In this document: positions 18,375-28,811 of the stretch, piece by piece
Layout of the letters: the number at the start of each line of letters is the position of its first letter
Numbering within the stretch: the first letter of the stretch is position 1
DNA from: Bradyrhizobium canariense
GTDB lineage: Bacteria; Pseudomonadota; Alphaproteobacteria; Rhizobiales; Xanthobacteraceae
Reading direction: 5' to 3'
Length of the DNA: 64,000 nucleotides
Assembly: GCF_900105125.1 (NCBI RefSeq)
Contig: NZ_LT629750.1
Location: 310,001 to 374,000, forward strand
Translations under genes and position numbers: made by a program
The notes under the pieces: generated by a model
The model's input: only the letters and a program-made list of their open reading frames with translations
The model's database searches: none
Told to the model about the DNA's origin: nothing

Positions 18375-18560
18375 GAAAGCCCCATCTGTCGCTGTGCCTG
18401 AGAGTATTATCCCGTCGGCGGACACGTCAGGGACAAGACCCTTCGGCGTCTCTTTCCAGATGCTAGCAAGTCACGCGGTCCGTTTGCCTGAGAGTTTCCG
18501 GGGCGGTTGCTCCTTCGGCGTCGGCATTCAAGCCGATCTCTCCCGACGTGACTGTCTCGT
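18375..18560 (-). promoter_or_regulatory. tandem glycine riboswitch controlling gcvTHP
   Basis: Read on the minus strand, two aptamers follow one another. Each has a GAGAG near the 5' side, CCGAAGG in the middle and ACTCTCAGGCA at the end: GGGAGAGATCGG...GCCGAAGGAGC...ACTCTCAGGCA (about 18483-18548), then AGAGACGCCGAAGGGTC...ACTCTCAGGCAC (about 18390-18458). This is the classical two-domain glycine riboswitch, and gcvT starts 50-60 bases later. Glycine binding is expected to turn the operon on. Confidence 0.93.
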
Positions 18561-18759
18561 ACAGATAGGAAGAAAACACGGCGACCCCAACCCTGTCAAC
18601 GCAGCCGCAGCATCTATCAACCAGCTTTGGTGTATTGCGGCAAGCCTATGATCCGGCTGCACAGTTTCTGGACACCGCGATCCCCCTTGTCTAAAAGCGT
18701 TGCGACATAATGTTTAGCTGTTTGCGGCGGGTTCCCGGCAGTTTTGCGATTGGATGAAC

Positions 18760-21441
18760 ATGAGCGGCGTTAACGAGATCAGGTCGACATTTCTGAACTT
18801 CTTTGCCCGGAACGGCCACGAGATCGTGCCGTCGTCGCCGCTGGTGCCGCGCAACGACCCGACCTTGATGTTCACCAATGCCGGCATGGTGCAATTCAAG
18901 AACGTCTTCACCGGCGTCGAGAAGCGCCCGTATCAGCGCGCCACCACCTCGCAGAAATGCGTCCGCGCCGGCGGCAAGCATAACGACCTCGACAATGTCG
19001 GCTATACCGCGCGGCATCACACCTTTTTCGAGATGCTCGGCAATTTCTCGTTCGGCGATTACTTCAAGGATCGCGCGATCGAGCTGGCCTGGAACCTCGT
19101 GACCAAAGAGTTCGGCCTGCCAAAGGACAAGCTCACCGCGACCGTCTATATCGACGACGACGAGGCCTTCAATCTCTGGAAGAAGATCGCGGGCCTTCCG
19201 GAGTCGCGGATCATCCGGATCGATGGCGCCGACAATTTCTGGCAGATGGGCGATACCGGCCCCTGCGGTCCCTGTTCGGAGATCTTCTACGATCACGGCG
19301 ACAAGATTTGGGGCGGACCGCCGGGCTCGCTCGAGCAGGATGGTGACCGCTTCATCGAGATCTGGAATCTCGTGTTCATGCAGTTCGAGCAGCTCGAGGG
19401 CGGCATCCGCAACCCCTTGCCGAAGCCCTCGATCGATACCGGCGCGGGCCTGGAGCGCGTCGCGGCTGTGCTGCAAGGCAAGCACGACAATTACGACATC
19501 GATCTTTTCGTAGCCCTGATCCGCGCCATTTCCGAATTGACCGGCGCTGATCCGCAAGGGCCGCAGAAGGCGTCGCTGCGCGTCATCGCCGACCATCTGC
19601 GGGCGTCGTCGTTCCTGATCGCCGATGGCGTGCTGCCCTCGAACGAAGGCCGCGGCTATGTGCTGCGCCGGATCATGCGCCGCGCCATGCGCCATGCGCA
19701 GTTGCTCGGCGCGCGCGAGCCGCTGATGCATCGTCTGGTGTGGGCGCTGGTGCGCGAGATGGGCCAAGCCTATCCCGAACTGGTGCGCGCCGAAAACCTG
19801 ATCGAGGAAACGCTGCGGCTGGAAGAGACACGCTTCCGCAAGACGCTGGAGCGTGGCCTGTTGATCCTCGACGAGAAGAGCAGCTCGCTTAAGAAGGGCG
19901 ACATGTTCGACGGCGATACGGCGTTCACGCTGTACGACACCTACGGCTTTCCGCTTGATCTTACCCAGGACGCGCTGAAGTCGCGCGGCATCGGCGTCGA
20001 TGTTGCCTCCTTCACCGATGCGATGGACCGGCAGCGCGAAAAGGCGCGCGCGGCCTGGTCAGGCTCCGGCGACACCGCGACCGAGAACGTCTGGTTTCCG
20101 CTGCGCGAGAAGCTCGGCGCTACCGAATTTTTAGGCTACGAGACCGAAACCGCCGAAGGCGTGGTCGGGGCGCTGGTGAAAGACGGCAAGGAGGTCGACA
20201 GCCTCAAGGCTGGCGAGTCCGGCGCCATCGTGTTGAACCAGACGCCGTTTTATGCGGAGTCCGGCGGGCAGGTCGGCGACACCGGCATGATGAGCGGTGA
20301 CGGCGTGCGGATTCGGATCACCGAGACCCAGAAGAAGGCCGGCGATCTCTTCGTGCATCTCGGCACCGTGGAGCAGGGCACGCTGAAGCCCGGTGCGGCG
20401 CTGCAGCTCGAGGTCGATCACGTCAGGCGTTCGTCGATCCGCGCCAATCACTCCGCGACGCATCTGCTGCACGAAGCGCTGCGGCAGGTGCTCGGCGACC
20501 ACATCGCGCAGCGCGGTTCGCTGGTGGCGCCGGATCGCCTGCGCTTCGACTTCGTGCATCCGAAGCCGATCACGCTGGAAGAGCTCGCCCGGGTCGAGGA
20601 TATCGCCAACGAGGTGGTGCTGGAGAATGACGAGGTCACCACGCGCCTGATGGGCGTCGATGAGGCGCGCGACGCCGGGGCGCGAGCGCTGTTCGGCGAG
20701 AAATACGGCGACGAGGTGCGGGTGGTGTCGATGGGCAAGACCGCGCGCGACCATGGCCAGAACGCACTCGGCTGGTCGGTGGAATTGTGCGGCGGCACCC
20801 ATGTCCGCCGCACCGGCGATATCGGTCTGATCTCGGTGACCGGCGAAAGCGCGGTTGCGTCGGGCGTGCGCCGCATCGAGGCGCTGACCGGGCGCCATGC
20901 GCGGCAACACGCCAACGAGACGATGGCGCTCGCCAAGACGGCGGCATCCGAGCTGCGCACCACGCTCGAGGACATGCCGGCGCGCATCGCTTCGCTGATG
21001 GAAGAGCGCAAGAAGCTGGAGCGCGATCTGTCGGATGCGCGCAAGAAGCTCGCGATGGGCGGCGGCGGTTCGACGAACGGCGCTGCGGCCGGCGGCAATG
21101 GCGTGCGCGAAATCGGCAACGTCAAGCTGATGGCGCGGGCGGTGGAAGGCGTCGAGACCAAGGACCTCAAGAGCCTGGTCGATGACGGCAAAAAGCAGCT
21201 CGGCTCCGGAGTGGTCGCGATCGTCGGTGTCACCGGTGACGGCAAGGCCGGCGTCGTGGTCGGCGTCACCTCCGATCTCACCTCACGCTATAACGCGGTC
21301 GATCTGGTGCGGGTGGCTTCCGAAGCGCTCGGCGGCAAGGGCGGCGGTGGACGGCCCGACATGGCCCAGGCCGGCGGCCCCGATGGGGCGAAGGCGAACG
21401 CTGCGCTTTCGGCGATCGAAAAGGCGATGGCCGGCGCCTGA
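18760..21441 (+). CDS. alaS: alanyl-tRNA synthetase
   Basis: AlaRS charges tRNA-Ala and edits misactivated Ser and Gly. The 893-residue protein has the class II motif region near the N-terminus ([33 protein letters not shown] motif 2), the editing-domain HxxxH ([11 protein letters not shown]) and the ELCGGTH zinc site, and the C-terminal oligomerisation and C-Ala part with a Gly-rich insert ([13 protein letters not shown]). The start at 18760 (MSGVNEIRS) or at 18754 (MNMSGVN) cannot be separated by sequence; neither has a strong ribosome-binding site. In many alphaproteobacteria alaS follows recA; here the DUF1835 pair and gcv operon lie between them. Confidence 0.97.
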   Translation: MSGVNEIRSTFLNFFARNGHEIVPSSPLVPRNDPTLMFTNAGMVQFKNVFTGVEKRPYQRATTSQKCVRAGGKHNDLDNVGYTARHHTFFEMLGNFSFGDYFKDRAIELAWNLVTKEFGLPKDKLTATVYIDDDEAFNLWKKIAGLPESRIIRIDGADNFWQMGDTGPCGPCSEIFYDHGDKIWGGPPGSLEQDGDRFIEIWNLVFMQFEQLEGGIRNPLPKPSIDTGAGLERVAAVLQGKHDNYDIDLFVALIRAISELTGADPQGPQKASLRVIADHLRASSFLIADGVLPSNEGRGYVLRRIMRRAMRHAQLLGAREPLMHRLVWALVREMGQAYPELVRAENLIEETLRLEETRFRKTLERGLLILDEKSSSLKKGDMFDGDTAFTLYDTYGFPLDLTQDALKSRGIGVDVASFTDAMDRQREKARAAWSGSGDTATENVWFPLREKLGATEFLGYETETAEGVVGALVKDGKEVDSLKAGESGAIVLNQTPFYAESGGQVGDTGMMSGDGVRIRITETQKKAGDLFVHLGTVEQGTLKPGAALQLEVDHVRRSSIRANHSATHLLHEALRQVLGDHIAQRGSLVAPDRLRFDFVHPKPITLEELARVEDIANEVVLENDEVTTRLMGVDEARDAGARALFGEKYGDEVRVVSMGKTARDHGQNALGWSVELCGGTHVRRTGDIGLISVTGESAVASGVRRIEALTGRHARQHANETMALAKTAASELRTTLEDMPARIASLMEERKKLERDLSDARKKLAMGGGGSTNGAAAGGNGVREIGNVKLMARAVEGVETKDLKSLVDDGKKQLGSGVVAIVGVTGDGKAGVVVGVTSDLTSRYNAVDLVRVASEALGGKGGGGRPDMAQAGGPDGAKANAALSAIEKAMAGA

Positions 21442-21495
21442 GGAGGAAGACTGGCGACAACCTATTTTGGGACTTTGTACTCAGTCTTGAAAACG

Positions 21496-21579
21496 GTCAT
21501 GGCCGGGCTTCGTCCCGGCCATCCACGTCTGTCTTGTACCGCTAAGACGTGGATGCCCGGCACAAGGCCGGGCATGACG
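21496..21579. repeat. palindromic intergenic repeat
   Basis: GTCATGGCCGGGCTTCGTCCCGGCCAT and ATGCCCGGCACAAGGCCGGGCATGAC, two palindromes joined by ACGTCTGTCTTGTACCGCTAAGACGT, in the spacer after alaS. Confidence 0.65.
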
Positions 21580-21603
21580 AATTAGATGCCTTCGATCTCT
21601 CAC

Positions 21604-22113
21604 TCAGCCCTTGCGCAGGAACACATAATCCGCGCTGTAAGGCATGGCGCGGGTATTGCCGGGCTTGTCGCATTCACCGGTCAGCACGCCACCCACCGTG
21701 TTGATCCGTTGCACCGTGGTGACGTTTGAGAGTGTGCCGCCGCCGCGGTGGGAAGCCACGTCGAGCTTCAGCCAGGCGATATCGTTCGCTGTCGTGCCGG
21801 GCGCGCTGCCGGCGGCCTTGCCGACCACCGCGCTGCCGTCGCTCAACTCCCAGCTCGGTCCGGCAAAGTGACGGCCGACGATCTTGTTATCTGCCGTCAG
21901 CGACGCCGCCGGTTCGCGGAATGCCCAGGCGAGCTTGCCGTCAGTGCCGGCCTTGCATTCATAGATCTGCTCGCCAACCGCATGCGCGGTCAGCACGGTC
22001 GTTTCGCCCGGTGCCGCGATGGCCGCGGGCAGGGGTGTTTCGGCCGCAGCCGGGCTCATCAGCGAGCCCGACAGCAACAACACAGCGAGAGCGGCTTTTT
22101 CAAAGACATGCAT
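21604..22113 (-). CDS. DUF3455 domain secreted protein
   Basis: The 169-residue product has a Sec signal peptide ending near SPAAAE. The mature part fits DUF3455: it begins with a short region, has 'GEQIYECKAG....W.F..P.A.L' and a 'G.H..GP.W...DGS.V' motif, and ends in a Cys-containing 'GGVLTGEC' stretch. An ATG at 22113 lies nine bases after AGGAG; an in-frame GTG six bases earlier is too close to it. The role is unknown; it is probably periplasmic. Confidence 0.8.
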   Translation of the reverse strand: MHVFEKAALAVLLLSGSLMSPAAAETPLPAAIAAPGETTVLTAHAVGEQIYECKAGTDGKLAWAFREPAASLTADNKIVGRHFAGPSWELSDGSAVVGKAAGSAPGTTANDIAWLKLDVASHRGGGTLSNVTTVQRINTVGGVLTGECDKPGNTRAMPYSADYVFLRKG

Positions 22114-22139
22114 GATCACGCTCTCCTGATGGTGGGTTT

Positions 22140-22284
22140 CGTCAATTGCGAGGAGCGAAGCGACGAAGCAATCTGGCTCTAGTCATTCCGGGGCGATGCA
22201 AAGCATCGAACTCCGATGTGCAATTGCACATTGGAGAATCTTGAGATTCCGGGTCTGGTGCTAGCGCACCATCCCGGAATGACG
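22140..22284. repeat. palindromic intergenic repeat
   Basis: Starts with TTGCGAGGAGCGAAGCGACG, continues with GTCATTCCGGGGCGATGC and closes with CCCGGAATGACG. It lies between icd and the DUF3455 gene. Confidence 0.65.
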
Positions 22285-22309
22285 TCCATTGTAAGGGCCG
22301 ATGGTCGCT

Positions 22310-23524
22310 TTACGCCGCCATCGCCTTGGTGAGGTTCTCGGCAACCTTGTCGAGGAAGCCGGTGGTCGACAGCCAGCGCTGGTCGGCGCCGACCAGAAGC
22401 GCGAGATCCTTGGTCATGTAGCCGTCCTCGACAGTGGCGACGCAAACCTTCTCCAGCGTGGCGGCGAACTTCGCCAGCGCCTCATTGTTGTCGAGCTTGG
22501 CGCGATGCGTGAGGCCGCGGGTCCAGGCGAAGATCGAGGCGATCGAGTTGGTCGAGGTCTCCTTGCCCTTCTGGTGTTCGCGGAAGTGCCGGGTCACGGT
22601 GCCGTGGGCGGCTTCGGCTTCGACGGTTTGGCCATCGGGCGTCATCAGCACCGAGGTCATCAGGCCGAGCGAGCCGTAGCCCTGCGCCACGGTGTCGGAC
22701 TGCACGTCGCCGTCGTAGTTCTTGCAGGCCCAGACGTAACCACCCGACCACTTCATGGCGGCGGCGACCATGTCGTCGATCAAGCGGTGTTCGTAGGTGA
22801 TCTTCTTGGCGTCGAATTTCGACTTGAACTCCTTGTCGAAAATCTCCTGGAAGATGTCCTTGAAGCGGCCGTCATAGACCTTGAGGATGGTGTTCTTGGT
22901 CGACAAATAGACAGAATAGTTCTTCGACAGGCCCATGTTGAACGAGGCACGGGCGAAATCGGCGATCGAATCGTCGAGGTTGTACATCGCCAGCGCAATG
23001 CCGGCGCTCGGCGACTTGTAGACTTCGCGCTCGATCACCTTGCCGTCCTCGCCGACGAACTTCATCGTCAGCGTGCCCTTGCCGGGGAATTTGAAATCGG
23101 TGGCGCGGTACTGGTCGCCGAAGGCGTGACGGCCGATGATGATCGGCTTGGTCCAGCCCGGCACCAGCCGTGGCACGTTCCGGCAGATGATCGGCTCGCG
23201 GAACACGACGCCGCCGAGGATGTTGCGGATCGTGCCGTTCGGCGACTTCCACATTTCCTTGAGGCCGAATTCCTTCACCCGGGCTTCGTCCGGGGTGATG
23301 GTGGCGCATTTGACGCCGACGCCGACCTTCTTGATGGCGTTGGCGGCATCGATCGTGACCTGATCGTTGGTTTTGTCGCGGTATTCCATCCCGAGGTCGA
23401 AATACATCAGGTTAACATCAAGGAAAGGAGTGATCAGCTTGTCCTTGATGTACTGCCAGATGATCCGGGTCATCTCGTCGCCATCGAGTTCGACGACGGG
23501 GTTGGTCACCTTGATTTTTGCCAT
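22310..23524 (-). CDS. icd: isocitrate dehydrogenase, NADP-dependent
   Basis: This is the eukaryote-like dimeric NADP-IDH used by alphaproteobacteria in the TCA cycle. It is 404 residues, with [13 protein letters not shown] at the N-terminus, [13 protein letters not shown] (substrate serine/asparagine region), and [18 protein letters not shown] and [19 protein letters not shown] near the metal and cofactor sites. It converts isocitrate to 2-oxoglutarate with release of CO2 and NADPH. It stands alone, with intergenic repeats downstream. Confidence 0.97.
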   Translation of the reverse strand: MAKIKVTNPVVELDGDEMTRIIWQYIKDKLITPFLDVNLMYFDLGMEYRDKTNDQVTIDAANAIKKVGVGVKCATITPDEARVKEFGLKEMWKSPNGTIRNILGGVVFREPIICRNVPRLVPGWTKPIIIGRHAFGDQYRATDFKFPGKGTLTMKFVGEDGKVIEREVYKSPSAGIALAMYNLDDSIADFARASFNMGLSKNYSVYLSTKNTILKVYDGRFKDIFQEIFDKEFKSKFDAKKITYEHRLIDDMVAAAMKWSGGYVWACKNYDGDVQSDTVAQGYGSLGLMTSVLMTPDGQTVEAEAAHGTVTRHFREHQKGKETSTNSIASIFAWTRGLTHRAKLDNNEALAKFAATLEKVCVATVEDGYMTKDLALLVGADQRWLSTTGFLDKVAENLTKAMAA

Positions 23525-23641
23525 GGAGATCGGGCCTTTATGGAGTAACGCGTGGAGGGAGGGTGAAGATATCCGCGCTATAGCACCGCAACCGGCCCGG
23601 CGGAAGCCAAGCCGTTATGCAGTTCTGCCGATCTTTTTAGC

Positions 23642-25369
23642 CTAGAATGCAGCCTGCGTGGCCGTACCGGCCACCACATACCAGGTCACGAACAGGCCGC
23701 AGATCAGCGCACCCGGCAGGCTGGAGCCGGTACGCCGCCAGGTGAAGGTGGCGATCACGGCCGCGATCGCCAGCAACGGCACGAACTGAATCGCGACGAT
23801 GGTGGAGAGCGGCACGAACCCGGGGTCCTGCAGCGGATTGAACAGGTGTCCGGTCTTCCATAGCGTGCCATATTGCAGGCCCAGCAGCACGATGAAGCCC
23901 AGCGTCAGCGCCAGGATATTGGTGAGGTAGAGACCGGCGCGTCCCGCCGCCATGGTGCTGAAATTCCGGTGCAGCACGTGCAGGGCGATCACGAAGAACG
24001 CGGTGAACGGCACCAGGTAAATCAGGAAGATGAGGGCCTGCTTGCCGTTCATCAGCTTGAGCGCCACGATCCAGATCCTGAAATCGATCTTGAACGCGAG
24101 ATCGGCCAGCCACAGCACGGCATAACCTGCGGTTACGGTCAGAAGCGCGATCAGGATCGACGGCGCGATGATGCCGGCCCTGCTGGCGCGCTTGGGCGCA
24201 AACGGCATCATCGCCAGCGCGATCAGGGCATTGATCAAGGCCCAGACCACGATCTGGTTGGTGATGCCCTGCGGCAGCCAGGGCGAGGCCTTCACGAAGG
24301 TGCCGGCCAGCGCGAACGCTGGGTAATAGGTCAGCGCGGGAATCAAGACGGATAGCGCGAAGGCGGCTACCCAGCGGCCGCCACTCGCAGCAGCATGGGC
24401 CGGCATCGTTCCGTCGGCGATCTCGGGCAATCTGAGGCGCGAAAACACGGCCGCTTCAAGCAGGCCGTCGAACACGCCGATCAGAAGCTCGACAAAGCCG
24501 ATCAGCGCGATCAGCGTGCCGATTTCCTTGCGGAACCAGATCTGGTCGCTCGCGGGACGCGGCGTGCCGCCCTCCAATGTCCGCGCAAACCAGTCGAGAC
24601 TGTAGCCGATCGCCTGTTGTGAAATATGCTCGGCCGGATGCGTCATAGGGGGCGTGTAGAGCACCCGCGCGGTGCCTTTCTCGATGTCGCCATAGACCTT
24701 GCCGGGTTCGATTGGTTCCTGCGTGCCGAACATGGCCTGGAGTTTTGGGCTCAGCGGGACGTCGCGCGCCCGCTCGACGCCCCACATCAGGGTGGAGAAT
24801 TCCTCATATTGCGCGAACACCAGTGCGACATTGCGCGGCCAGTTCGGGGTGCCGTCGGCGGCGAAGGGTTTGCCGGTCGACGATCCCTCCAGCACCATCG
24901 ATTTGTAGTCGTTGGGCATCGCGGAAGCGGCAGCGAGAACGGTCCAGCCGCCCATTGAGTGGCCTTCGAGGCCGATATTGGCCTTGTCGACGATATCGAG
25001 GCTGCGCAGATGCGCCAGCCCGTCGGGGCCGCCGAAGCCGTGGGCGAAGGCGGGCGGATCGCTATAGCCGTGGCCGGTCTGGTCGAGGGCCAGCACCACG
25101 TAGCCGCGGCGGGCAAATTCGATGGCAAATCCATCCTGCGTCTCGCGCGAATTGATGTAGCCGTGAACCGCGAGGATGCCGGGCGCCGGGGTCTGCGCGG
25201 TCGCGTTTGGCGGGATGTAGAGCAGGGCGCTCATGGTGTTGCCCTCGGCGCCCTTGAAGCGGATATCCTCGATCCGGATGCCGTCGGAGGTCTGCGTCAT
25301 GCGGGCCAGCAGTCCGCCGGCCACGATCAGGATCAGTCCGGCAATCGCCAGTGACCATCGGCTGCGCAT
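23642..25369 (-). CDS. alpha/beta hydrolase fused to a multi-pass membrane domain, 575 aa
   Basis: After an N-terminal membrane anchor (residues about 5-24), a hydrolase domain covers about 35-265. It has the nucleophile elbow GHSMGGW (Ser about 138) and an oxyanion strand around LAVHGY. The C-terminal half (about 280-575) has some eight hydrophobic segments. The hydrolase is predicted to face the periplasm or cytoplasm next to the membrane part, but topology cannot be fixed. The substrate is unknown. A lone hydrolase with a similar membrane tail is known in several bacteria as an uncharacterised protein. It is a separate transcription unit from icd. Confidence 0.72.
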   Translation of the reverse strand: MRSRWSLAIAGLILIVAGGLLARMTQTSDGIRIEDIRFKGAEGNTMSALLYIPPNATAQTPAPGILAVHGYINSRETQDGFAIEFARRGYVVLALDQTGHGYSDPPAFAHGFGGPDGLAHLRSLDIVDKANIGLEGHSMGGWTVLAAASAMPNDYKSMVLEGSSTGKPFAADGTPNWPRNVALVFAQYEEFSTLMWGVERARDVPLSPKLQAMFGTQEPIEPGKVYGDIEKGTARVLYTPPMTHPAEHISQQAIGYSLDWFARTLEGGTPRPASDQIWFRKEIGTLIALIGFVELLIGVFDGLLEAAVFSRLRLPEIADGTMPAHAAASGGRWVAAFALSVLIPALTYYPAFALAGTFVKASPWLPQGITNQIVVWALINALIALAMMPFAPKRASRAGIIAPSILIALLTVTAGYAVLWLADLAFKIDFRIWIVALKLMNGKQALIFLIYLVPFTAFFVIALHVLHRNFSTMAAGRAGLYLTNILALTLGFIVLLGLQYGTLWKTGHLFNPLQDPGFVPLSTIVAIQFVPLLAIAAVIATFTWRRTGSSLPGALICGLFVTWYVVAGTATQAAF

Positions 25370-25655
25370 GGCGTCCTCCCGTATGCCCGCGGCCGTTGCA
25401 TCTGGCCGTCAGGTCGTCTTTGCAGGTTTGCGTGGGTTGTGATTGATACCGTATCCAACAGGTGCGCGCGTGCAAGCCGGGGCTCGACAATGCCCTGTTG
25501 AAAGTTTTCTCGAGAGTGCGGTTCTAACCGCGTTATTTCGCTTGAGAAACTCCTCCGCTCGGGTCAGTCGAATAAGGCTGGAAATGAGGTGCTGGATCAG
25601 GTTCGTCAGGACTTGATTCAAAAGCTTCGGATGTTGAATCAGAAAGTGACGTGAG

Positions 25656-26858
25656 ATGTCCGGTTCGGGCACCGACAAGACCAAAACAGGCGCCGATCTC
25701 GAAGGCCCCGTCGTCATCCTGGTCGAGCCGCAGCTCGGCGAGAACATCGGCATGGCCGCGCGCGCGATGGGCAATTTTGCCCTGACGCGGCTGCGGATCG
25801 TCAATCCGCGCGACGGCTGGCCGAACATCAGCGCGCAGCGCGCGGCCTCCGGCGCGGATCATATTCTGGATCAAGCCGAACTGTTCGACACCGTCGAGCA
25901 GGCGGTGGCCGATCTGAACCTGCTGTTTGCCACCACTGCGCGTGCCCATGATCAGGCCAAGCCGGTGGTCGCACCTGAAGCCGCCGCGCGGGAAATCGCG
26001 GGCCACGTCGCAACCGGTGGCGCGGTCGGCATCCTGTTCGGCCGCGAGCGCTACGGCTTGCAGAACGAGGAGGTCGCGCTCGCCAACCGCATCATCACTT
26101 TTCCGGTCAATCCCGGTTTCGCCTCGCTCAATCTGGCGCAGGCGGTGCTGCTGATCGGCTATGAATGGTTCAAGCTCTCGACCGAGGGCGCACTGCCGTT
26201 CGCGATGCCGGAACGCTCGGAACCCGCCTCGCAGCACCAGATGCAGGCGTTCTTCGACAATCTCGTGCGCGAGCTCGACAAGGTCGAATTCCTGCGGCCG
26301 CCGGAGAAGCGCGAGACCATGCTGGTCAATTTGCGCAACATCTTCACCCGCATGGATCCGACCAAGCAGGACATGCACACGCTGCACGGCGTGGTGATGG
26401 CGATCGCCGAGGGACGCAAAGGCCCGGCCAAGGGCGGCGTGCTCGATGGCGAACAGGCCATACGGCTGCGCGCGTTGCTCGCCGAACACGGGCAGGGTGC
26501 GCTGCCGTCAGAAAGCGGCACCGTGCGCGGGCTGGCGCGGCTATTACGACGAAATCCGACCGATGCGGAGCGCATTCTCTGGCAGGCTTTGACCACCGAC
26601 CGGCGCTTTGCCGGGCAGTTCAAGCGCCAGACCCCGGTGGGGCGGCACATCCCCGACTTCGTCTCGTTCGTGCATCGCCACGCGATCGAACTGATCAATC
26701 CCGATGAGACCGACCTGATCGCCAGGGATCGCGCGATGCGGCAGGCATGGCTGGAGCAGCGCGGCTACAAGGTCATCGAGATGCCGGCCGCCGCGGTCGA
26801 GCGAGATATCGAGGGAGAGCTCACGCGGCTGCAATCAAGCCTCTCGGCGTCGGGTTAA
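25656..26858 (+). CDS. trmJ: TrmJ-type tRNA methyltransferase fused to a DUF559 domain
   Basis: Residues about 15-270 are a SPOUT RNA methyltransferase of the TrmJ type. Motifs seen are VILVEPQLGENIGMAARAMGNF, LRIVNPRDGWPN and GILFGRERYGLQNEE, followed by FPVNPGFASLNLAQAVLL. The product would be 2'-O-methylation at position 32 of some tRNAs. Residues about 285-395 (RGLARLLRRNPTDAERILWQ, FKRQTPVGRHIPDFVSF) match the DUF559/Vsr-like endonuclease fold. In that domain the normal ELDG.QH is IELINPDETD, so the catalytic acid is probably lost. The gene is monocistronic, and the ribosome-binding site is weak. Confidence 0.85.
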   Translation: MSGSGTDKTKTGADLEGPVVILVEPQLGENIGMAARAMGNFALTRLRIVNPRDGWPNISAQRAASGADHILDQAELFDTVEQAVADLNLLFATTARAHDQAKPVVAPEAAAREIAGHVATGGAVGILFGRERYGLQNEEVALANRIITFPVNPGFASLNLAQAVLLIGYEWFKLSTEGALPFAMPERSEPASQHQMQAFFDNLVRELDKVEFLRPPEKRETMLVNLRNIFTRMDPTKQDMHTLHGVVMAIAEGRKGPAKGGVLDGEQAIRLRALLAEHGQGALPSESGTVRGLARLLRRNPTDAERILWQALTTDRRFAGQFKRQTPVGRHIPDFVSFVHRHAIELINPDETDLIARDRAMRQAWLEQRGYKVIEMPAAAVERDIEGELTRLQSSLSASG

Positions 26859-28072
26859 GCGACCCTGGCAGTCCCGATCTTGGTGGTGCTCTTGTCCTGG
26901 AGTCTGCGCAGGGCGGCCAGGTTGGCCCCGGCGGAAGCCACGCGGCAGCAGGACTTGCCGCTGGATTTCGCCTCATAGAGCGCCGCATCGGCAACCGCGA
27001 GCAGTACCTCGGCCTCGGTGCCGTGTTCCGGCGACATCGCCAGGCCGACGCTGACGCCGACATTGGTGCGAATTCCCTCGCCCAAATCATAGGACATCGT
27101 GACCACGCTGATAATGCGGTGCCCAACCGCAAGCGCCTGCTCCGGCGTCAGGTCGTTCGCCAGCACCACGAACTCGTCGCCGCCCAGGCGCGCGATCACG
27201 TCGGTCGGCGACAACGTGTGACTTAGGCGCTCTGCGACCAGTTTAAGCAGCCTGTCGCCGACCTGATGCCCGAACGTGTCGTTGATCGGCTTGAAGCTGT
27301 CGAGATCGAGAAACAGTAGCGCGGCGGATTTTTCGCGGTGGCCGCCCGCCGGGAGCTTCGCCTGCAGGGCATCGACAAATCCTGCGCGATTCAACAACCC
27401 CGTGAGGGCGTCATGACGCGCCAGATGATCGTTCTTTCGATCGGAGCGCATGGTCGCAATCAGCATCTTGTTGAGCCTGAAAGCCGCCGCCGTCATCGCC
27501 AGGAAATAAAGCGGCACCTGCAAATACGCGATATAGAGCACGGGGTCTCCGGCGAGCGCGACGCCCGGCACGATAGGGCCAAGGCTGAGCAGGATCATCG
27601 TTCCAGCAAGGCGCGGCGCGCAGAAATTGCGAAAGCAGATGCCGCCGACCATCGCCGACGACGACAGCGAGGCCAGCGTCGCGACGCCCCAGTCGCCGCT
27701 TGCCAGGCTGATCAGGGCGCCGAACCCCACACTCGCGCTCCAGGCGACGGCGAACAGGATATGCAGGTCCGTCGGGGTCCTGCGCCCCGCGAGCGCCGCG
27801 CTATTGGCGATGAGGAGCACCACAAGCCGGGCGAGGCAGATCGCAACCTCCAGGACCAGCCAAGCGAGGAACGGCGCCGTCGGATGCCGGATTGCGGTCG
27901 CCGCCGCCACGGCGATCGTGTTGATGGCGCCCGCTCCGAAAACCGGAAGACTGCCGTGTAGCCTGTCGATCAGCGCCACACGGATATCGTCGGGCACGCC
28001 CGGCCCCGCATCGCCGAGCCAGCGGGCAATGCCCCAGCGCGGCAGACTGTAAAGTTTTTTCTCGATCGGCAT
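26855..28072 (-). CDS. membrane-bound GGDEF diguanylate cyclase
   Basis: The N-terminal 215 residues hold about six hydrophobic segments (for example AINTIAVAAATAI, APFLAWLVLEVAIC) and form a MASE-like sensory part. The GGDEF domain spans about 222-385 with a full GGDEF at 300-304 and NDTFGHQVGD. It should synthesise c-di-GMP at the membrane. The inhibitory I-site five residues upstream reads SPTD and not RxxD. ATG at 28072 follows GGTGA; the GTG nine bases upstream is less likely. It is convergent with trmJ and overlaps its last codon by four bases. Confidence 0.9.
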   Translation of the reverse strand: MPIEKKLYSLPRWGIARWLGDAGPGVPDDIRVALIDRLHGSLPVFGAGAINTIAVAAATAIRHPTAPFLAWLVLEVAICLARLVVLLIANSAALAGRRTPTDLHILFAVAWSASVGFGALISLASGDWGVATLASLSSSAMVGGICFRNFCAPRLAGTMILLSLGPIVPGVALAGDPVLYIAYLQVPLYFLAMTAAAFRLNKMLIATMRSDRKNDHLARHDALTGLLNRAGFVDALQAKLPAGGHREKSAALLFLDLDSFKPINDTFGHQVGDRLLKLVAERLSHTLSPTDVIARLGGDEFVVLANDLTPEQALAVGHRIISVVTMSYDLGEGIRTNVGVSVGLAMSPEHGTEAEVLLAVADAALYEAKSSGKSCCRVASAGANLAALRRLQDKSTTKIGTARVA

Positions 28073-28320
28073 CAGGTTCACCGTCCCCGGCCGGGATCAG
28101 CACGCGCACGCCCTAACAGGCATTTAAGACGGCGCGCCCGCGCGCTGTCGTGCTTGACGATCGGTAAACGTTGGTAATCCTTTCGAGAAATTGCCGAGGC
28201 CGACTGGCATCCAGCAGGGGTGTACGCCATGTTCCTCTGATGGTTTGTGCGGCGGATTTGGCATGCTCCTTGCGTTTGATCGGGCTGGAATACTCGCATC
28301 AAGCGTCAGGGAGAATGCGC

Positions 28321-28803
28321 ATGAAACGATCCGATCTCACTGAGAAGCTGCTCGACATCAAGCGCGAGAAAGGCTGGAGCTGGAAATACATCTGCGAGAA
28401 GATCGGCGGCTATTCCAAGGTGCTGATCGTCGGCGCCATCCTCGGCCAGATGAAATTGACAAAACCGCAAGCCGCCAATGCCGGCGAATTGTTCGGGCTC
28501 TCCAAATCCGAGACCGCGATGCTGAACGAAGTGCCGATGCGCGGCACGCCGATGCCGCCGACCGATCCCCTGATCTACCGCTTCTACGAACTGGTGATGG
28601 TCAACGGGCCGGCCTGGAAGGCGCTGATCGAGGAGGAATATGGCGACGGCATCATGTCGGCGATCGATTTCGACATGGTGATGGAGCGCCTGCCCAATCC
28701 GAAAGGCGATCGGGTCAAGATCACGATGTCCGGCAAGTTCCTGCCCTACAAATATTACGGGGCGAGCGGCAACGTACCGGAATACGGATTCAAGGAGGGA
28801 TGA
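28321..28803 (+). CDS. cynS: cyanase (cyanate hydratase)
   Basis: Cyanase breaks down cyanate with bicarbonate to ammonia and CO2. The 160-residue length is normal. Three catalytic residues line up with E. coli Arg96, Glu99 and Ser122: Arg87, Glu90 and Ser113 in YRFYELVMV and GIMSAIDF. ATG at 28321 follows AGGGAG by seven bases, while the ATG two codons upstream is too close. No cynT carbonic anhydrase or cynR is next to it, so it is a solitary gene. Confidence 0.96.
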   Translation: MKRSDLTEKLLDIKREKGWSWKYICEKIGGYSKVLIVGAILGQMKLTKPQAANAGELFGLSKSETAMLNEVPMRGTPMPPTDPLIYRFYELVMVNGPAWKALIEEEYGDGIMSAIDFDMVMERLPNPKGDRVKITMSGKFLPYKYYGASGNVPEYGFKEG

Positions 28804-28811
28804 GTCCTTCT

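Noticed and set aside
18691..19767. 358-residue open frame on the minus strand across alaS
   Set aside because: Antisense shadow of alaS; no ribosome-binding site or domain.
22301..23548. 415-residue open frame on the plus strand across icd
   Set aside because: Antisense shadow of icd; His/Asp/Gly-rich pattern with no domain.
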